From Shewanella zhangzhouensis (GTDB lineage: Bacteria > Pseudomonadota > Gammaproteobacteria > Enterobacterales > Shewanellaceae), in NCBI RefSeq assembly GCF_019457615.1, contig NZ_CP080414.1:3855501-3919500 (forward strand): a stretch of DNA of 64,000 nt, given 5' to 3'. The translations under genes and the position numbers were made by a program. Within the stretch, counting starts at the first letter, position 1, and each line of letters opens with the position of its first letter. Positions 8,981 through 18,162 of this stretch are shown here, one piece after another. Below the pieces are notes generated by a model that was not told the origin of the DNA, did not search any database, and saw only the letters and a list, made by a program, of their open reading frames with translations.

Positions 8981-11272
8981 TCAACGGGCCACGTTGGTGT
9001 AATCCGCCATATCCCGCTCACGCTCTATGTTGATACGGGCGGGAATAAAGGTGCGGTAGCCGGGGGCACGACCATAGACATCACCATCCCGCACCTCTCG
9101 CTCCACCACATAAAATACCCGGTCGCCATCAATCATCTGACTGTTGATGGGATACCAGTAGCGCTCGGCGAAGGGAAAGCGCGAGATACGCACATAGTCG
9201 GCGGTCACCGCGTAGGGCACAGGTGCATCCTGAGTAAATGGCACACTGCTGAGACCATCGCCGTCGGGCGCACTCCAGTCGCCAATCGCATAGGTGTTTT
9301 GCACCTCACTTGCCCCAAACTGCCAGCCCCAAAGACGCTGGTAATGGAGCAGCCCCATGGCATCCACCGAGCCCGGCAGCCAGCTGTTGATTTCCCCCAC
9401 CCAGAAGTGGCTGGGAGTGCTTGGCTGCAACCCGGCGACACCGAGCTGCAAATTGGCATCGCCTTTTATCCAGATGTCGTACACCGCAAAGCGCTCACCG
9501 GCGTTTTCAAACACAGAGAAGACCCCCAGTTCGATGCCGAGCTTATCGAGGATCTGGCTGGTTTGGATCATGCCATCGGGGTAAGTAATCACTAACCTGC
9601 CCGCGCCGTCCACCACCCAACTGGCATTCACATTGGAGATTTTGCCACTCACGCTGCCATCGGCCACAAACTGCATGGCATCGGCGTAGGCGGTGTGGGG
9701 GAACACATAGTCGTCATACACCCTTTCGCCGTCGGTGTAATGGTACTGCCCCGCCCACAGGCCGGAGACGCAGGTATCCCCCTCGCTGCAGCCACTGACA
9801 AAGGGAATATTGTTGATGTCGTAGTTGGCGCGGAAATTTTCGTTGCCGGATTCCAGCACCAGCTTCGGCTGGGCAATGGTGAGGAATGAGCCATCACTGA
9901 GGGGAATGGGCGGCGTGGAGAGCTCACTGCGCGACTCCACCGACACCACATCCACCAAACTGCCATCCACCACCCGGGTGTAGGCTCGCTGGGTCAGGGT
10001 GCGATGGGTAATAAAGTTTTCAACCGCGCCGCCCCCGGCATAATAGGCATCGATTTCCGCTTGATTATCGGTCACATACTCGATGCTGTCCGACAGTTCC
10101 TCGGTCACCAGTGGCGCGCTGTAGCTCACCTCGATACGACCACTTACCACGGCCCAGCTGAAGTCCTGACTGATGGGCTGGCCGTTCCACTGCTGGAAGC
10201 TGAGCGCCTTACCTGTCATGCCCACATTGTCAAACTCCAGCGCCGAGCCGCTTCGGGCCAGATACCCGGGGCTGGTGGTGCTGATAGCGTAATAGAGGCT
10301 TGGCACATCGGCAGCGCTGAAGCCTGCCACCAGTTCGCTGTCGGCGAGAATATCCGCAAGCGCCTGCTCCAGCGCCTCAGGCGGCGTGCTGGCCACAAAG
10401 GTATCCACCGCGCCCTCATCGGCAATAAAGTCGAGAATACTGTCATAGCCTTCCGGCAACTGATAGCCGGGGTCATCCACAATCAACTTGATGATGGCCG
10501 CCAGCTGAAACAGCTCAGTGGCATCCACCGCGGTTTCGGCCTGCTCCAGCTCCGCCAGGGTACTTGGCTGCTCGCCGCCATTTGCTTCCAGCACCAGGCT
10601 GTACTTGGCGGTGGTCACGTTGGTCACATTGATGGGGTCATCTTCACTGAGCACCTTGGAAAAACTGCCCACCAGATTGACAAAGTCGATGCTGTCGCCG
10701 GTCTCGGCATTGGTGGCCGACGATTCAATCAGCAGCAGCTGCTCTATGTTGGTGGTGAGCACATCCAGGCTGTAGGCGCCGTTTTCATCCGCCACCGTGG
10801 TAAAGGTGTTACCGTTCAGGGTGACAGACACAGTGGCGTAAGGAATAGGCTCATCGGTGATAAGCCCCGTAATGGTGGCAGCAAAGCCGCCGCAACTGGT
10901 GGGCACATTTTTCACATCGGCAACGGCCATATTGGCGGTGTCGCCATTGACCACAATGCCCACCTGACAGGGCAGAAACGCCAGGCTTGCGGCATCGATT
11001 TTACTGTGGATTTGTTTGGGGGTTTGAAAGGCACTCAATACAAAGCCCGGATTGGCCGCATCCACAATTTCGATATAGGCATCACCGGCACTGTCTTGCC
11101 CGTGGTGATGACCATCGATTTTGGCTTTTACCGACAGCTGGTTGCTGTCGGCATCAAAGTGCACATTCTGGATTTTGATTTGCTCGGCGAGCGCAGCGCC
11201 GCTGAATGCCAGGCCCGTACAGAGTGCCAGCGCACTGAGCCCACTGACAGCTGAGAGTGATTTGACTTGCAT
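8981..11272 (-). CDS. Secreted protein of unknown function with carboxypeptidase-regulatory-like domain
   Basis: 763 residues. A clear Sec signal peptide occupies residues 1-29 (hydrophobic core then GAALAEQ). The mature N-terminus includes a His-rich strand (DGHHHGQDSAGD). At about 130-190 there is an Ig-like, carboxypeptidase-regulatory-type repeat (ITGLITDEPIPYATVSVTLNG, then TVADENGAYSLDV). The remaining ~550 residues are beta-rich and contain NDINNIPFVSGCSEGD-type and W/Y-rich segments. I do not recognise them. Four cysteines can be picked out in the mature part. It stands alone, convergent with the MFS gene. It is probably an envelope or extracellular protein, and the function is not known. 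Confidence 0.8.
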   Translation of the reverse strand: MQVKSLSAVSGLSALALCTGLAFSGAALAEQIKIQNVHFDADSNQLSVKAKIDGHHHGQDSAGDAYIEIVDAANPGFVLSAFQTPKQIHSKIDAASLAFLPCQVGIVVNGDTANMAVADVKNVPTSCGGFAATITGLITDEPIPYATVSVTLNGNTFTTVADENGAYSLDVLTTNIEQLLLIESSATNAETGDSIDFVNLVGSFSKVLSEDDPINVTNVTTAKYSLVLEANGGEQPSTLAELEQAETAVDATELFQLAAIIKLIVDDPGYQLPEGYDSILDFIADEGAVDTFVASTPPEALEQALADILADSELVAGFSAADVPSLYYAISTTSPGYLARSGSALEFDNVGMTGKALSFQQWNGQPISQDFSWAVVSGRIEVSYSAPLVTEELSDSIEYVTDNQAEIDAYYAGGGAVENFITHRTLTQRAYTRVVDGSLVDVVSVESRSELSTPPIPLSDGSFLTIAQPKLVLESGNENFRANYDINNIPFVSGCSEGDTCVSGLWAGQYHYTDGERVYDDYVFPHTAYADAMQFVADGSVSGKISNVNASWVVDGAGRLVITYPDGMIQTSQILDKLGIELGVFSVFENAGERFAVYDIWIKGDANLQLGVAGLQPSTPSHFWVGEINSWLPGSVDAMGLLHYQRLWGWQFGASEVQNTYAIGDWSAPDGDGLSSVPFTQDAPVPYAVTADYVRISRFPFAERYWYPINSQMIDGDRVFYVVEREVRDGDVYGRAPGYRTFIPARINIERERDMADYTNVAR

Positions 11273-11279
11273 ACTAAAT

Positions 11280-11638
11280 TTCCCTTTTTCGTCTTTAAAT
11301 AAGATCCCGTTAACCAGACGAATGCAGGTCAGAGTTTGGCGAACGCATCCTGCTACAACAACCCCGCTCTACCTTGGCCAAGGAGAACGGATAAGGGTAG
11401 ACAATATCGGGGGGATTGCCACTTTAGGGTTAGAGCGTAAAACTTTCGTCTGCCCCACGGCTTACGCTTGAGGCGTGCCCCCTCTGACGCTTCGGGTAAA
11501 CATGGCCACTTACGGCCAAGGGCCAACGCCAAATGGAGATCAAATAAGAGAAGAGATCAGCAAAGCGAAGCCAGTTCCAGCATGGCCAGTATCCAGGGTA
11601 GCCATTTCCAGCGTAGCCCTTTCCAGCGTAGCCATTAT
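11280..11638. other. Intergenic region without a gene
   Basis: About 360 bp between two minus-strand genes. It must hold the promoter of the 763-residue secreted protein, but I could not fix one. The 3' part (about 11577-11638) carries short direct repeats. No credible small gene was seen. Confidence 0.5.
11577..11638 (+). repeat. Short degenerate direct repeats
   Basis: Units related to tttccagcgtagcc recur at about 16-17 bp spacing (gttccagcatggcc, tatccagggtagcc, tttccagcgtagcc, tttccagcgtagcc). They run right up to the stop codon of the NYN gene. They may be a slippage product; no function is evident. Confidence 0.6.
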
Positions 11639-12112
11639 TTAGAGAAGCAAGGACTCATCTATGGGATGAAAGCGGCTCGCCGCCTCCATCAGGGATTTTG
11701 CGGTGAGCGCAGGCACGCCATACACCTCGGCTTCCACGCCGTATTTTTGCCTTATCTTGTCAAGCAAGAGCGCAAAATCCCCATCGCCGGACAGCAGTAT
11801 CACGCAATCCACCTCGGGCGCTGTCTCCAGCACATCTATGGTGATCCCTACATCCCAATCGCCCTTGGCCGAGCCATCGCTGCGCTGAATAAAGGGTTTA
11901 AGCTTAAGCTCAAAGCCTATATGCCTTATGGCGTCCTGAAACTTTAACTGGCCATCGTCGCCGCGATGAATGGCGTAGGCAAAGGCGCTGACAATCTCCC
12001 CCTCGCCACTCAGCTGCTGCCAGAGCTTGCGATAGTTAAACTGGCGCTGATACGCCTCACGGCAGGTGTAATAGATGTTTTGTACATCGACAAACAGAGC
12101 GATTTTTTTCAC
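11639..12112 (-). CDS. NYN domain protein, LabA/DUF88 family (putative RNase)
   Basis: 157 residues, essentially a single NYN (PIN-like) domain. Conserved acidic motifs are visible: FVDVQNIYY (Asp9, Asn12), KGDWDVGITIDVLE (three spaced Asp) and LLSGDGDFALLLDKI. These would bind the metal of a PIN-fold ribonuclease. The length is that of compact LabA-like proteins. It sits alone between the 763-residue secreted protein and a long AT-rich gap. The RNA substrate is unknown. A second, unrelated-looking NYN protein is encoded about 3 kb to the right in the island. Confidence 0.85.
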   Translation of the reverse strand: MKKIALFVDVQNIYYTCREAYQRQFNYRKLWQQLSGEGEIVSAFAYAIHRGDDGQLKFQDAIRHIGFELKLKPFIQRSDGSAKGDWDVGITIDVLETAPEVDCVILLSGDGDFALLLDKIRQKYGVEAEVYGVPALTAKSLMEAASRFHPIDESLLL

Positions 12113-12799
12113 GGGCGATTCTTATAACAGGCCAATTCATAGTAAAGACGAGCAGGCTTTCAGCATTCGGCTGTCAGCGGCGAGACTCTGCGCACTCTAG
12201 CACAGCTAGAAACTGATGGCGCGCACCGGACAAGCTGCACCTGCTTTAATCCACAGGCCTCAACACAAACGACAGCAGTCAGCCCTACGCCTGTGGCTCG
12301 CCAAAAAAACACTCGATTTCGCTGGTGCCACAGTATTATTGATGCGCGTTTTTATATTTTCTGGCTAATATTCCAGGCATTCATCCAGGTTTAATTTAAT
12401 AATCCAGGTAAGAGGTTTTATAATCACAATTCTGACTAAAATTAAACCAACTGAATACACAACACCTTAATAGCACGATAAAAGTTCAATACGCCATAAA
12501 GAGCTTGGCGAGCCACTGCATCTTAATAATTAAAAATACAATAACCCGATACCATCAATTAATAACAACTTGATAAAAACCACAAAATAAAGTCGGTATC
12601 ACGCTGATATTAATGCATTTTCTATTGCGTTTACTCTAAATACTAAATACCTGCAACCTTGATAGCTTAAAAAAGACGCAGCACGACTCAGGCACTTTAC
12701 CTTACTGGTTTAAACACCCTAAAGCTTAAATAAATCTTAAATTAAACTGCAGGATTTTTAATATTCAGCGCCTTCTTATTAATGCAACTTTTATCACCA
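12113..12799. other. Gene-free AT-rich region
   Basis: About 690 bp without a credible ORF. From about 12340 on it is strikingly AT-rich (many TTAAT, AATAAT and TAAAT runs) compared with the GC-rich flanks. I see no tRNA, no clear hairpin with a T-run and no repeats. It could hold an upstream regulatory region or a small RNA, but nothing firm can be assigned. Confidence 0.5.
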
Positions 12800-12827
12800 T
12801 TGACATGAACTAACATGACGCTATGAT
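12800..12827 (+). promoter_or_regulatory. Sigma-70 promoter of the Tim44-domain gene
   Basis: TTGACA (12800-12805), a 16-bp spacer, then TATGAT (12822-12827), 36 bp before the ATG at 12864. The -35 is a perfect match and the -10 has five of six bases. Confidence 0.75.
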
Positions 12828-12863
12828 GCCTGCCATTCGGTGATTAAAATAGAGATGGAATAA

Positions 12864-13751
12864 ATGAAAAAGTTATTCATTATGCTGGCGATGTTTTTTG
12901 CCGTCAGCCTGGCAACCAGCCCCGTGGTGGAAGCAAAGAAATTCGGCAGCAATAAATCTGCCGGTAAGACTCAGGAAACGGCACAGTCGCAGCCTGCGGC
13001 CACCAATACCACTGCCACCAATACCACTGCTGCGCCTGCCACGGCAGCACCTGCGGCTAAAAAAGGCATGATGGGCGGTATGCTCGGCGGCCTGCTGGCG
13101 GGTGGCTTACTGGCGGCACTCTTTATGGGCGAAGGTTTTGAGAACATCCAGATTATGGACATAGTGATCATCGCCTTGCTTGCCTTCGTGCTGTTTAAAG
13201 TCATCCGCATGCTGATGGCCTCCAAAGCACAGGCGCAGCCAAGACCAGCCTATTCAGGTGTAGGGCAAGCCAGCGCCGCGCCTGGCCAGAACCTTTATCG
13301 CCAGCAGTCTGAGCCTGCCGCCTTTGGTGGCCATAGCGGTAACAGCGGTTTTGCCCAGCCCCAGAGCACAGTGCCATTTCATTTGCCGCCGGGTTTCGAT
13401 TTAGCCGCCTTTTTGGAAGGCGCCCGCGGCCACTACAAAACCCTGCAACAGGCCTGGAATGAGGGCGATCTGAACAAAATTCAGGAATACGTGTCGATTG
13501 AGCTCTTTAACGAACTCAGCCAGCAACGCCGTGAACTCGATGGCCAGCAGCACACCGAAGTGATGTTCCTCGACGCCGAACTGGTGCGCGCCACCTACAA
13601 CAACGAGCTTGCCGAAGTGAGCGTAAAATTCAGCGGCCGCTACCGCGATGCCGTTGAAGGGGTAGAAGAAGACATCAAGGAAGTCTGGCATTTGGAGCGT
13701 AACCTGACTCAGGCCAACGCACCTTGGCTGATTGTGGGCATCCAGCAATAA
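12864..13751 (+). CDS. Tim44-like domain membrane protein
   Basis: 295 residues. An N-terminal signal segment (MKKLFIMLAMFFAVSLATSPVVEA) precedes a low-complexity Thr/Ala/Pro linker (about 40-70). A glycine-rich hydrophobic stretch (MMGGMLGGLLAGGLLAALFMG) and a second helix (IMDIVIIALLAFVLFKVI) follow. After a Gln/Pro/Gly-rich linker, residues about 175-295 form a Tim44/TIM44-like C-terminal fold (ARGHYKTLQQAWNEGDLNKIQEYVS, then VSVKFSGRYRD and EVWHLERNL). Bacterial members of this family are inner-membrane proteins of unclear role. It has its own promoter and terminator, so it is monocistronic. Confidence 0.85.
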   Translation: MKKLFIMLAMFFAVSLATSPVVEAKKFGSNKSAGKTQETAQSQPAATNTTATNTTAAPATAAPAAKKGMMGGMLGGLLAGGLLAALFMGEGFENIQIMDIVIIALLAFVLFKVIRMLMASKAQAQPRPAYSGVGQASAAPGQNLYRQQSEPAAFGGHSGNSGFAQPQSTVPFHLPPGFDLAAFLEGARGHYKTLQQAWNEGDLNKIQEYVSIELFNELSQQRRELDGQQHTEVMFLDAELVRATYNNELAEVSVKFSGRYRDAVEGVEEDIKEVWHLERNLTQANAPWLIVGIQQ

Positions 13752-13794
13752 AAGCGCGCAGTAGCATGCTCTTTGCCACACTGTGACACCAAGC

Positions 13795-13826
13795 AAAACC
13801 CCGGCACAGTCCGGGGTTTTCTTTTT
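13795..13826 (+). terminator. Rho-independent terminator after the Tim44-domain gene
   Basis: Stem aaaaccccgg / ccggggtttt with loop cacagt, followed by ctttttac. It marks the left limit of the accessory region. Confidence 0.9.
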
Positions 13827-14465
13827 ACGGCCCGAAAGTCGATAGCAGCCGTTTGCAGAGCTGCCCTATCTCAAGGAAGGAAGAAAGAAACAAAGAAAGA
13901 AGCAAGCACTCACCAGCTCCTTATCTGCTTCGTGATTTACCGCAGCCAACACTTGCCTGCTAAAACACCATACGGTAGTCTGGTTCGGCTGTTTGATTGG
14001 CGTACTTTCAGCCGATAAGCGTATGATTATCAAAGTAAGCTTTAGCAGTTGCTGAATCATGGCGCGAGCCACACTGGCATAGGGCGCTCACGCGCTGCTC
14101 TGTACTAAACAGGGCACTGCAAAACAGCGCAAAACATACTCAGCACAACAATGTGGATCAGGGAAGAGACGCAACACCGTTAAGACGGCACAGCAAGGAA
14201 GGCTTTCACTTAGGTAACCCCTCTTCGATTCCCCTCCAATTTGTCGCTACAGGCATCGGTGCATTTTTTGACCTCAACCAAGGTTTAGCCACCGCCAAGC
14301 TGTTAGCTTTGATGTTGTTTTAAAAATGTTTTTTTGATGAAGGTGCGTTTCACAGACGGAATGCGCCGTGCGGTAGCTATGGCTGGAGATAAGGATTAGC
14401 GTCCAAATTGCAGTTACATGAAACTTTTGGATGTCCAAACGATTTACTAACCAAGGAGAAATACC
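13827..14465. other. Gene-free left flank of the accessory island
   Basis: About 640 bp with no convincing gene. It includes a purine-rich stretch (13874-13907, repeated GAAA/GAAG) and scattered AT-rich DNA. A piece at 14220-14250 faintly recalls a tRNA T-arm, but no tRNA can be folded around it. No integrase or att duplication was found. Confidence 0.5.
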
Positions 14466-15077
14466 ATGGCATCTATTCGCCAGCAGTTGGTTGAAGGAGT
14501 CAAGAAAGCAGCAAGAGAAGCTGTCGACAAAACTGGGTGTAGCGTGAATGACCTGCCGGAGTATTTCATGGCTGTAAAGGTTGCTGACCATGTTTACGAA
14601 ACCATGCAGACATACGCGTTTACAATGGAAGATTCATTCCAATCTATATGCGATGAGGTAGGTATCGAGGAGTTACCGGAAGAGTGCCGTGGCAATGGCC
14701 GTGCCGACCTGGTACTACGCAGCGTCAAAACCCGCCGTGTGCGTCATGTGGTCGAATTCAAGCGAAGTATCAAGAAGGCAGAACTCAAGAAGGATGCAAT
14801 TCGTCTGGCGAAGCTTTGCCAGCATGCGCCGAGCCAGCATCGGATTGAAAAGAACTTTCTCGTGGCGGTGACCCACGCTTCTGACGATCTCGCAATTGCG
14901 AGAGAAGATGAAATTAAAGAATGGCTTGCCGACTCGCAAATAGATGATGTTGCAGTCAAAGCGATCGAGATCGACTTGAGCGACCACAGCAGCACTAGAT
15001 TTAAGCGTACCGGAGAGATCTCTGGCCGACCTTTGGTTGGTCGACTCTGGCAGTTCAAATACAACCCCGAAGGCTGA
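14466..15077 (+). CDS. Uncharacterised protein with putative PD-(D/E)XK nuclease signature
   Basis: 203 residues, with AAGGAG eight bases before the ATG. I do not recognise the family. The N-terminal 60 residues are helical. The centre shows GRADLVL (Asp81) on a predicted strand, then HVVEFKRS (Glu97-x-Lys99) on the next. This D-x(n)-ExK arrangement is that of the PD-(D/E)XK restriction-endonuclease fold. A helix (KKDAIRLAKLCQHAP) follows, as expected after the core. The C-terminus (residues about 150-203) is polar. It is the first gene of the island and in the same direction as the NYN-LOTUS and AIPR genes. A DNA or RNA nuclease role is inferred from motif and context only. Confidence 0.6.
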   Translation: MASIRQQLVEGVKKAAREAVDKTGCSVNDLPEYFMAVKVADHVYETMQTYAFTMEDSFQSICDEVGIEELPEECRGNGRADLVLRSVKTRRVRHVVEFKRSIKKAELKKDAIRLAKLCQHAPSQHRIEKNFLVAVTHASDDLAIAREDEIKEWLADSQIDDVAVKAIEIDLSDHSSTRFKRTGEISGRPLVGRLWQFKYNPEG

Positions 15078-15294
15078 AAGCCACTAGATGCCGCTAGGAA
15101 GACTCATACTCCCTAACGGAAGTGTCATGGAAGATTTGTGGGAGTCTCACAACTCTTCGGCAGAAGTAATCTTTGGATAAATATTATTCAAAGTATGCTC
15201 ACATAATTCTTGCTGATGTTTTACTCCATCTAATTGCGCTGATATTAGACAGCGTAATATTTTGATGTGGCAACTTAAAATAGAATTTAAACGT

Positions 15295-16017
15295 ATGCGA
15301 AAACAAAATCTTAATATTGCAGTTTATATCGACATGGAAAATGTTGCTTCATCGGAGTTCATATTAGAGGATGTAATGAATTCATTCTTAAGCACGGATG
15401 AAGACTATAATTGTATTTTTGCAATAAAAGCAGCTTATGGGAATCAAATTGTAGCTAAAAAGAATCTTAAAAAACAAATAGTAGAACATAATTTTGTCAT
15501 TGTTGATACACCAAAAATTGGAAACGAGAAAAATCGTGCGGATCTGCTGCTAAGTCTAGATGCTTTTGAAAGCTTATATTTAGACAATCCAAGAATTGAT
15601 CGATATTGCTTTATGACAAGTGATGCAGATTTTACCGTCGTTGCCGATAAACTTAGAAAGTTTGGAAAAGAAGTTTGGTTAGTTTGTAAGAAATCAGATA
15701 AAGACCGTGCCATTCTTACGAAATCATTTGATAACTTGCTTTTCCTAGAAGATTTCTGTGCTGAAACAACACCAAAAATTGCTAGCAAAATTGAGCGACT
15801 ATTTGTGCAAGCAGTTAGAAATATGAACCAGAGTCAATTACCAAGCAATGTTTCAATTGCAAATGACAAAATGAAAGCGATTGATCCTAGTTTTAGAATA
15901 ACTAGCACTGAGTACAAATCTTTTATGAAGTTAATAAAAGATATGGAAAAGAAGGGATATATTAAATCAGAAACTCTTGCAACGGGTGAAAATCGGATTG
16001 TCGAAATATTAGTTTAA
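15295..16017 (+). CDS. NYN-LOTUS (OST-HTH) protein, putative RNase with RNA-binding domain
   Basis: 240 residues from ATG 15295; an in-frame ATG at 15265 is possible, and neither has a good Shine-Dalgarno. The N-terminal NYN domain shows AVYIDMENV, then KNRADLLLSLDAF, then FMTSDADFTVVADKLR. These carry the acidic residues typical of a PIN-like metal site. After a linker, the last ~75 residues match an OST-HTH/LOTUS winged helix (KIERLFVQAV, then FRITSTEYKSFMKLIKDMEKKGYIK). The same architecture occurs in eukaryotic MARF1/limkain-type RNA regulators and in uncharacterised bacterial proteins. The gene is visibly AT-rich (many AAA, ATT and TTA codons), unlike the backbone, which points to horizontal transfer. 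Confidence 0.82.
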   Translation: MRKQNLNIAVYIDMENVASSEFILEDVMNSFLSTDEDYNCIFAIKAAYGNQIVAKKNLKKQIVEHNFVIVDTPKIGNEKNRADLLLSLDAFESLYLDNPRIDRYCFMTSDADFTVVADKLRKFGKEVWLVCKKSDKDRAILTKSFDNLLFLEDFCAETTPKIASKIERLFVQAVRNMNQSQLPSNVSIANDKMKAIDPSFRITSTEYKSFMKLIKDMEKKGYIKSETLATGENRIVEILV

Positions 16018-16031
16018 ATACGAATCATTGT

Positions 16032-16072
16032 AAGTGTCAACATTCTTTAGGCAGGTACTGATATTGACACTT
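16032..16072 (+). other. Perfect 9-bp inverted repeat upstream of the AIPR gene
   Basis: aagtgtcaa (16032-16040) and ttgacactt (16064-16072), separated by 23 bp, begin 15 bp after the NYN-LOTUS stop. There is no T-run, so it is not a standard terminator. It could be an operator or an RNA hairpin. Confidence 0.5.
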
Positions 16073-16086
16073 GGAGATGAAAAACA

Positions 16087-16180
16087 AAAAAGACGGAACA
16101 CACAACACTTTTACTGAAGACTACACCAGTCCCTCGCGAGACTTAGACTTACGTCGTTTAGTGTTGTGGGTGTCCTCACT
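16087..16180 (+). other. Large imperfect hairpin (candidate regulatory RNA or attenuator) before the AIPR gene
   Basis: Arms ggaacacacaacact (16095-16109) and agtgttgtgggtgtcc (16160-16175) pair almost completely. They enclose about 50 bp that contain the palindrome ctcgcgag. It sits about 100 bp before the AIPR start. Its function is unknown. Confidence 0.45.
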
Positions 16181-16271
16181 CTTTCCGTTAACAAACAAAC
16201 TTTAAATTAAAATTTACATTATATCGCGTGATTGAGCAATCACTGCCATCACGAATTAAGAAGAGATTTAT

Positions 16272-18047
16272 ATGCCATACACACACTTGGATGACAGTAC
16301 CTTTTGGGTCGCTTTACAGCAACGAGATGATTTACAAAGTCATGGAAATTTGAATGCTGCATTATATGCCATTGAACTTCATGGTCAGTACGACGACATT
16401 TGTACTGTAGCTACAGAAATAATTACTGAAGGAGGGGATGATGAGAACATCGACATCCTGTTTACGGATGAAGATAATAGCCGAATTTACTTAATTCAGT
16501 CTTTTCAATCTCCACAACTAAGAGTTAATGGTGCTAGACCAAATAAAGCTAGAGATAGTAGCTATGCTGTCACAGCACTAATTGATTTAGAACTCTCTCA
16601 CATTCCTGAAAGAATCAGAGGGCAGGTAGAAGAAGCCAGAAAAGCAATTGAAGAAGGGAACATTAATACTCTTCATGTCTGGTTTTTAAATAACTGCCCA
16701 GAAAACTCTGAAAATCAGAGGATTATGAAAGGCGTTGGTTCAAGCGCTGCTGCAACATTGAGAACAAGATACCCGGAAGTCCATGTTACCGTTGACGCAA
16801 AAGAGGTCGGATTGGAGAGCTTAGACTTGTTATACCAAGCTCAACAGAACTCCATTCTGATTAATGAGACTATTGAGTTACAGGAAAACCCCGGATTTTT
16901 AGAACACACCGATAATGGCTGGTTGTCTTTTAGCACAAGTGTGAGCGGGAATTTTCTTAAAAGAATGTACAATAAGTTTGGCGAAGAAAAATTGTTCAGC
17001 GCAAATATTCGTGGCTACATGGGAAGTAATAAGAAAGATCAGTTCATTAACGGCCAAATTCAGCATAGTGCCGAATCTGAGCCAAGAGATTTCTTTGTCT
17101 GCAATAACGGAATAACAGCATTAGTACATGACTTCAATGTCGCATATGTAGGTGATGACCAAAAGCTTGGGAAGTTACTTAACATTACTGGAATATCTAT
17201 TGTCAATGGTGCTCAAACCACTGGATGCCTATCTAACTTAGGTTCCGATATTGATGAAAATGTAAAGGTGGCAGCGAGATTTATTAAAGTTGATGATACA
17301 GACAAAATCGAAAAAATAACTAAGGCAAACAACTCTCAAAACAAAGTATTGGCTTCTGATTTTAGAGCTGGCGACGCAACTCAAGAAAGATTGAGACAAG
17401 AATTTTTAACAATTCCTGACGCACATTATAGCGGTGGCTTAAGGTCACACTTGGCTCCTGCCGTTAAAAGAATATCCCTTTCGCCTGAAACTGTAGCCCA
17501 AATATTAATTGCGTATCATGACCATCCAAATAGCAGTTATCATGAGAAAAAAGACATTTGGGAAAACGACTCTTTATATAAGAAGGCCTTTGATAACACG
17601 GTAACTGCTGGTCACCTGTTATTTTTGTACACTCTTCATGAGGCTATTAATGAGGTAAAGGCTGACTATGGCTCTAAGTTCAGACATGGCAACCTCATAT
17701 CTACTGATGAATCCAAACACGAGTTCCTTCGTATGCCCGGCGTGTCCTTTATCATTATTCATGCTGTAGCGTCGATAATGGAAATGATCCTAGGTGGACC
17801 TATCGCCAATCCATATACATTGGCCTTTAGAGAAAATGTTAGTAGAACTGATGCGATAGCAATGTGGAAGTTGGTAATTAACCAAGTAATTAAAAGAACA
17901 TCACGTCTAATGCCGGCCACAAAGAATCGACTATCACGTCGCCAAGATATCACTGACGCAATCAATGCTTTCCGAGAAGATATGGACATGTTCAACGAAA
18001 ACTTTGGTGAGTGGTTTGGAGACTTCAAAGAGTCTTTGGACTCTTGA
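16272..18047 (+). CDS. AIPR-family (abortive phage infection) protein
   Basis: 591 residues. The centre has the family's diagnostic motifs: FFVCNNGITAL (274-284), IVNGAQTTG (310-318) and NNSQNKV (353-359), plus FSANIRGYMGSN (around 240). These match AIPR proteins linked to abortive infection of phage and often found in defence islands. The N-terminal ~130 residues (DENIDILFTDEDNSRIYLIQSF) resemble the start of the family and possibly a restriction-endonuclease-like fold: Asp in DILF, then YLIQSF in place of an ExK strand, so any nuclease site there is degenerate. The gene is AT-rich. It is separated from the NYN-LOTUS gene by 254 bp of structured DNA, so it may have its own promoter. The mechanism is unknown. 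Confidence 0.88.
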   Translation: MPYTHLDDSTFWVALQQRDDLQSHGNLNAALYAIELHGQYDDICTVATEIITEGGDDENIDILFTDEDNSRIYLIQSFQSPQLRVNGARPNKARDSSYAVTALIDLELSHIPERIRGQVEEARKAIEEGNINTLHVWFLNNCPENSENQRIMKGVGSSAAATLRTRYPEVHVTVDAKEVGLESLDLLYQAQQNSILINETIELQENPGFLEHTDNGWLSFSTSVSGNFLKRMYNKFGEEKLFSANIRGYMGSNKKDQFINGQIQHSAESEPRDFFVCNNGITALVHDFNVAYVGDDQKLGKLLNITGISIVNGAQTTGCLSNLGSDIDENVKVAARFIKVDDTDKIEKITKANNSQNKVLASDFRAGDATQERLRQEFLTIPDAHYSGGLRSHLAPAVKRISLSPETVAQILIAYHDHPNSSYHEKKDIWENDSLYKKAFDNTVTAGHLLFLYTLHEAINEVKADYGSKFRHGNLISTDESKHEFLRMPGVSFIIIHAVASIMEMILGGPIANPYTLAFRENVSRTDAIAMWKLVINQVIKRTSRLMPATKNRLSRRQDITDAINAFREDMDMFNENFGEWFGDFKESLDS

Positions 18048-18074
18048 TATCGAAAAGTTTAGGACATTGCTGGA

Positions 18075-18130
18075 GGCTACACCAATCCCGCTCTAAGCGG
18101 CCGCGGGGCGTTTAAGCTTATGGCGTAGCC
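18075..18130 (+). repeat. Nested-hairpin repeat module, copy 1
   Basis: Outer arms ggctacacca (18075-18084) and tggcgtagcc (18121-18130) pair with one mismatch. They enclose an inner hairpin ccgct-cta-agcgg followed by ccgcggggcgtt. It lies 28 bp after the AIPR stop. Confidence 0.6.
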
Positions 18131-18162
18131 GAAAGACAGGACATCCAAAACACTTTTGCCAC

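Noticed and set aside
14220..14250. tRNA T-arm-like sequence (ttcgattcccctcc) as a possible att site
   Set aside because: The T-stem does not pair and no anticodon or acceptor arm can be built. There is no integrase.
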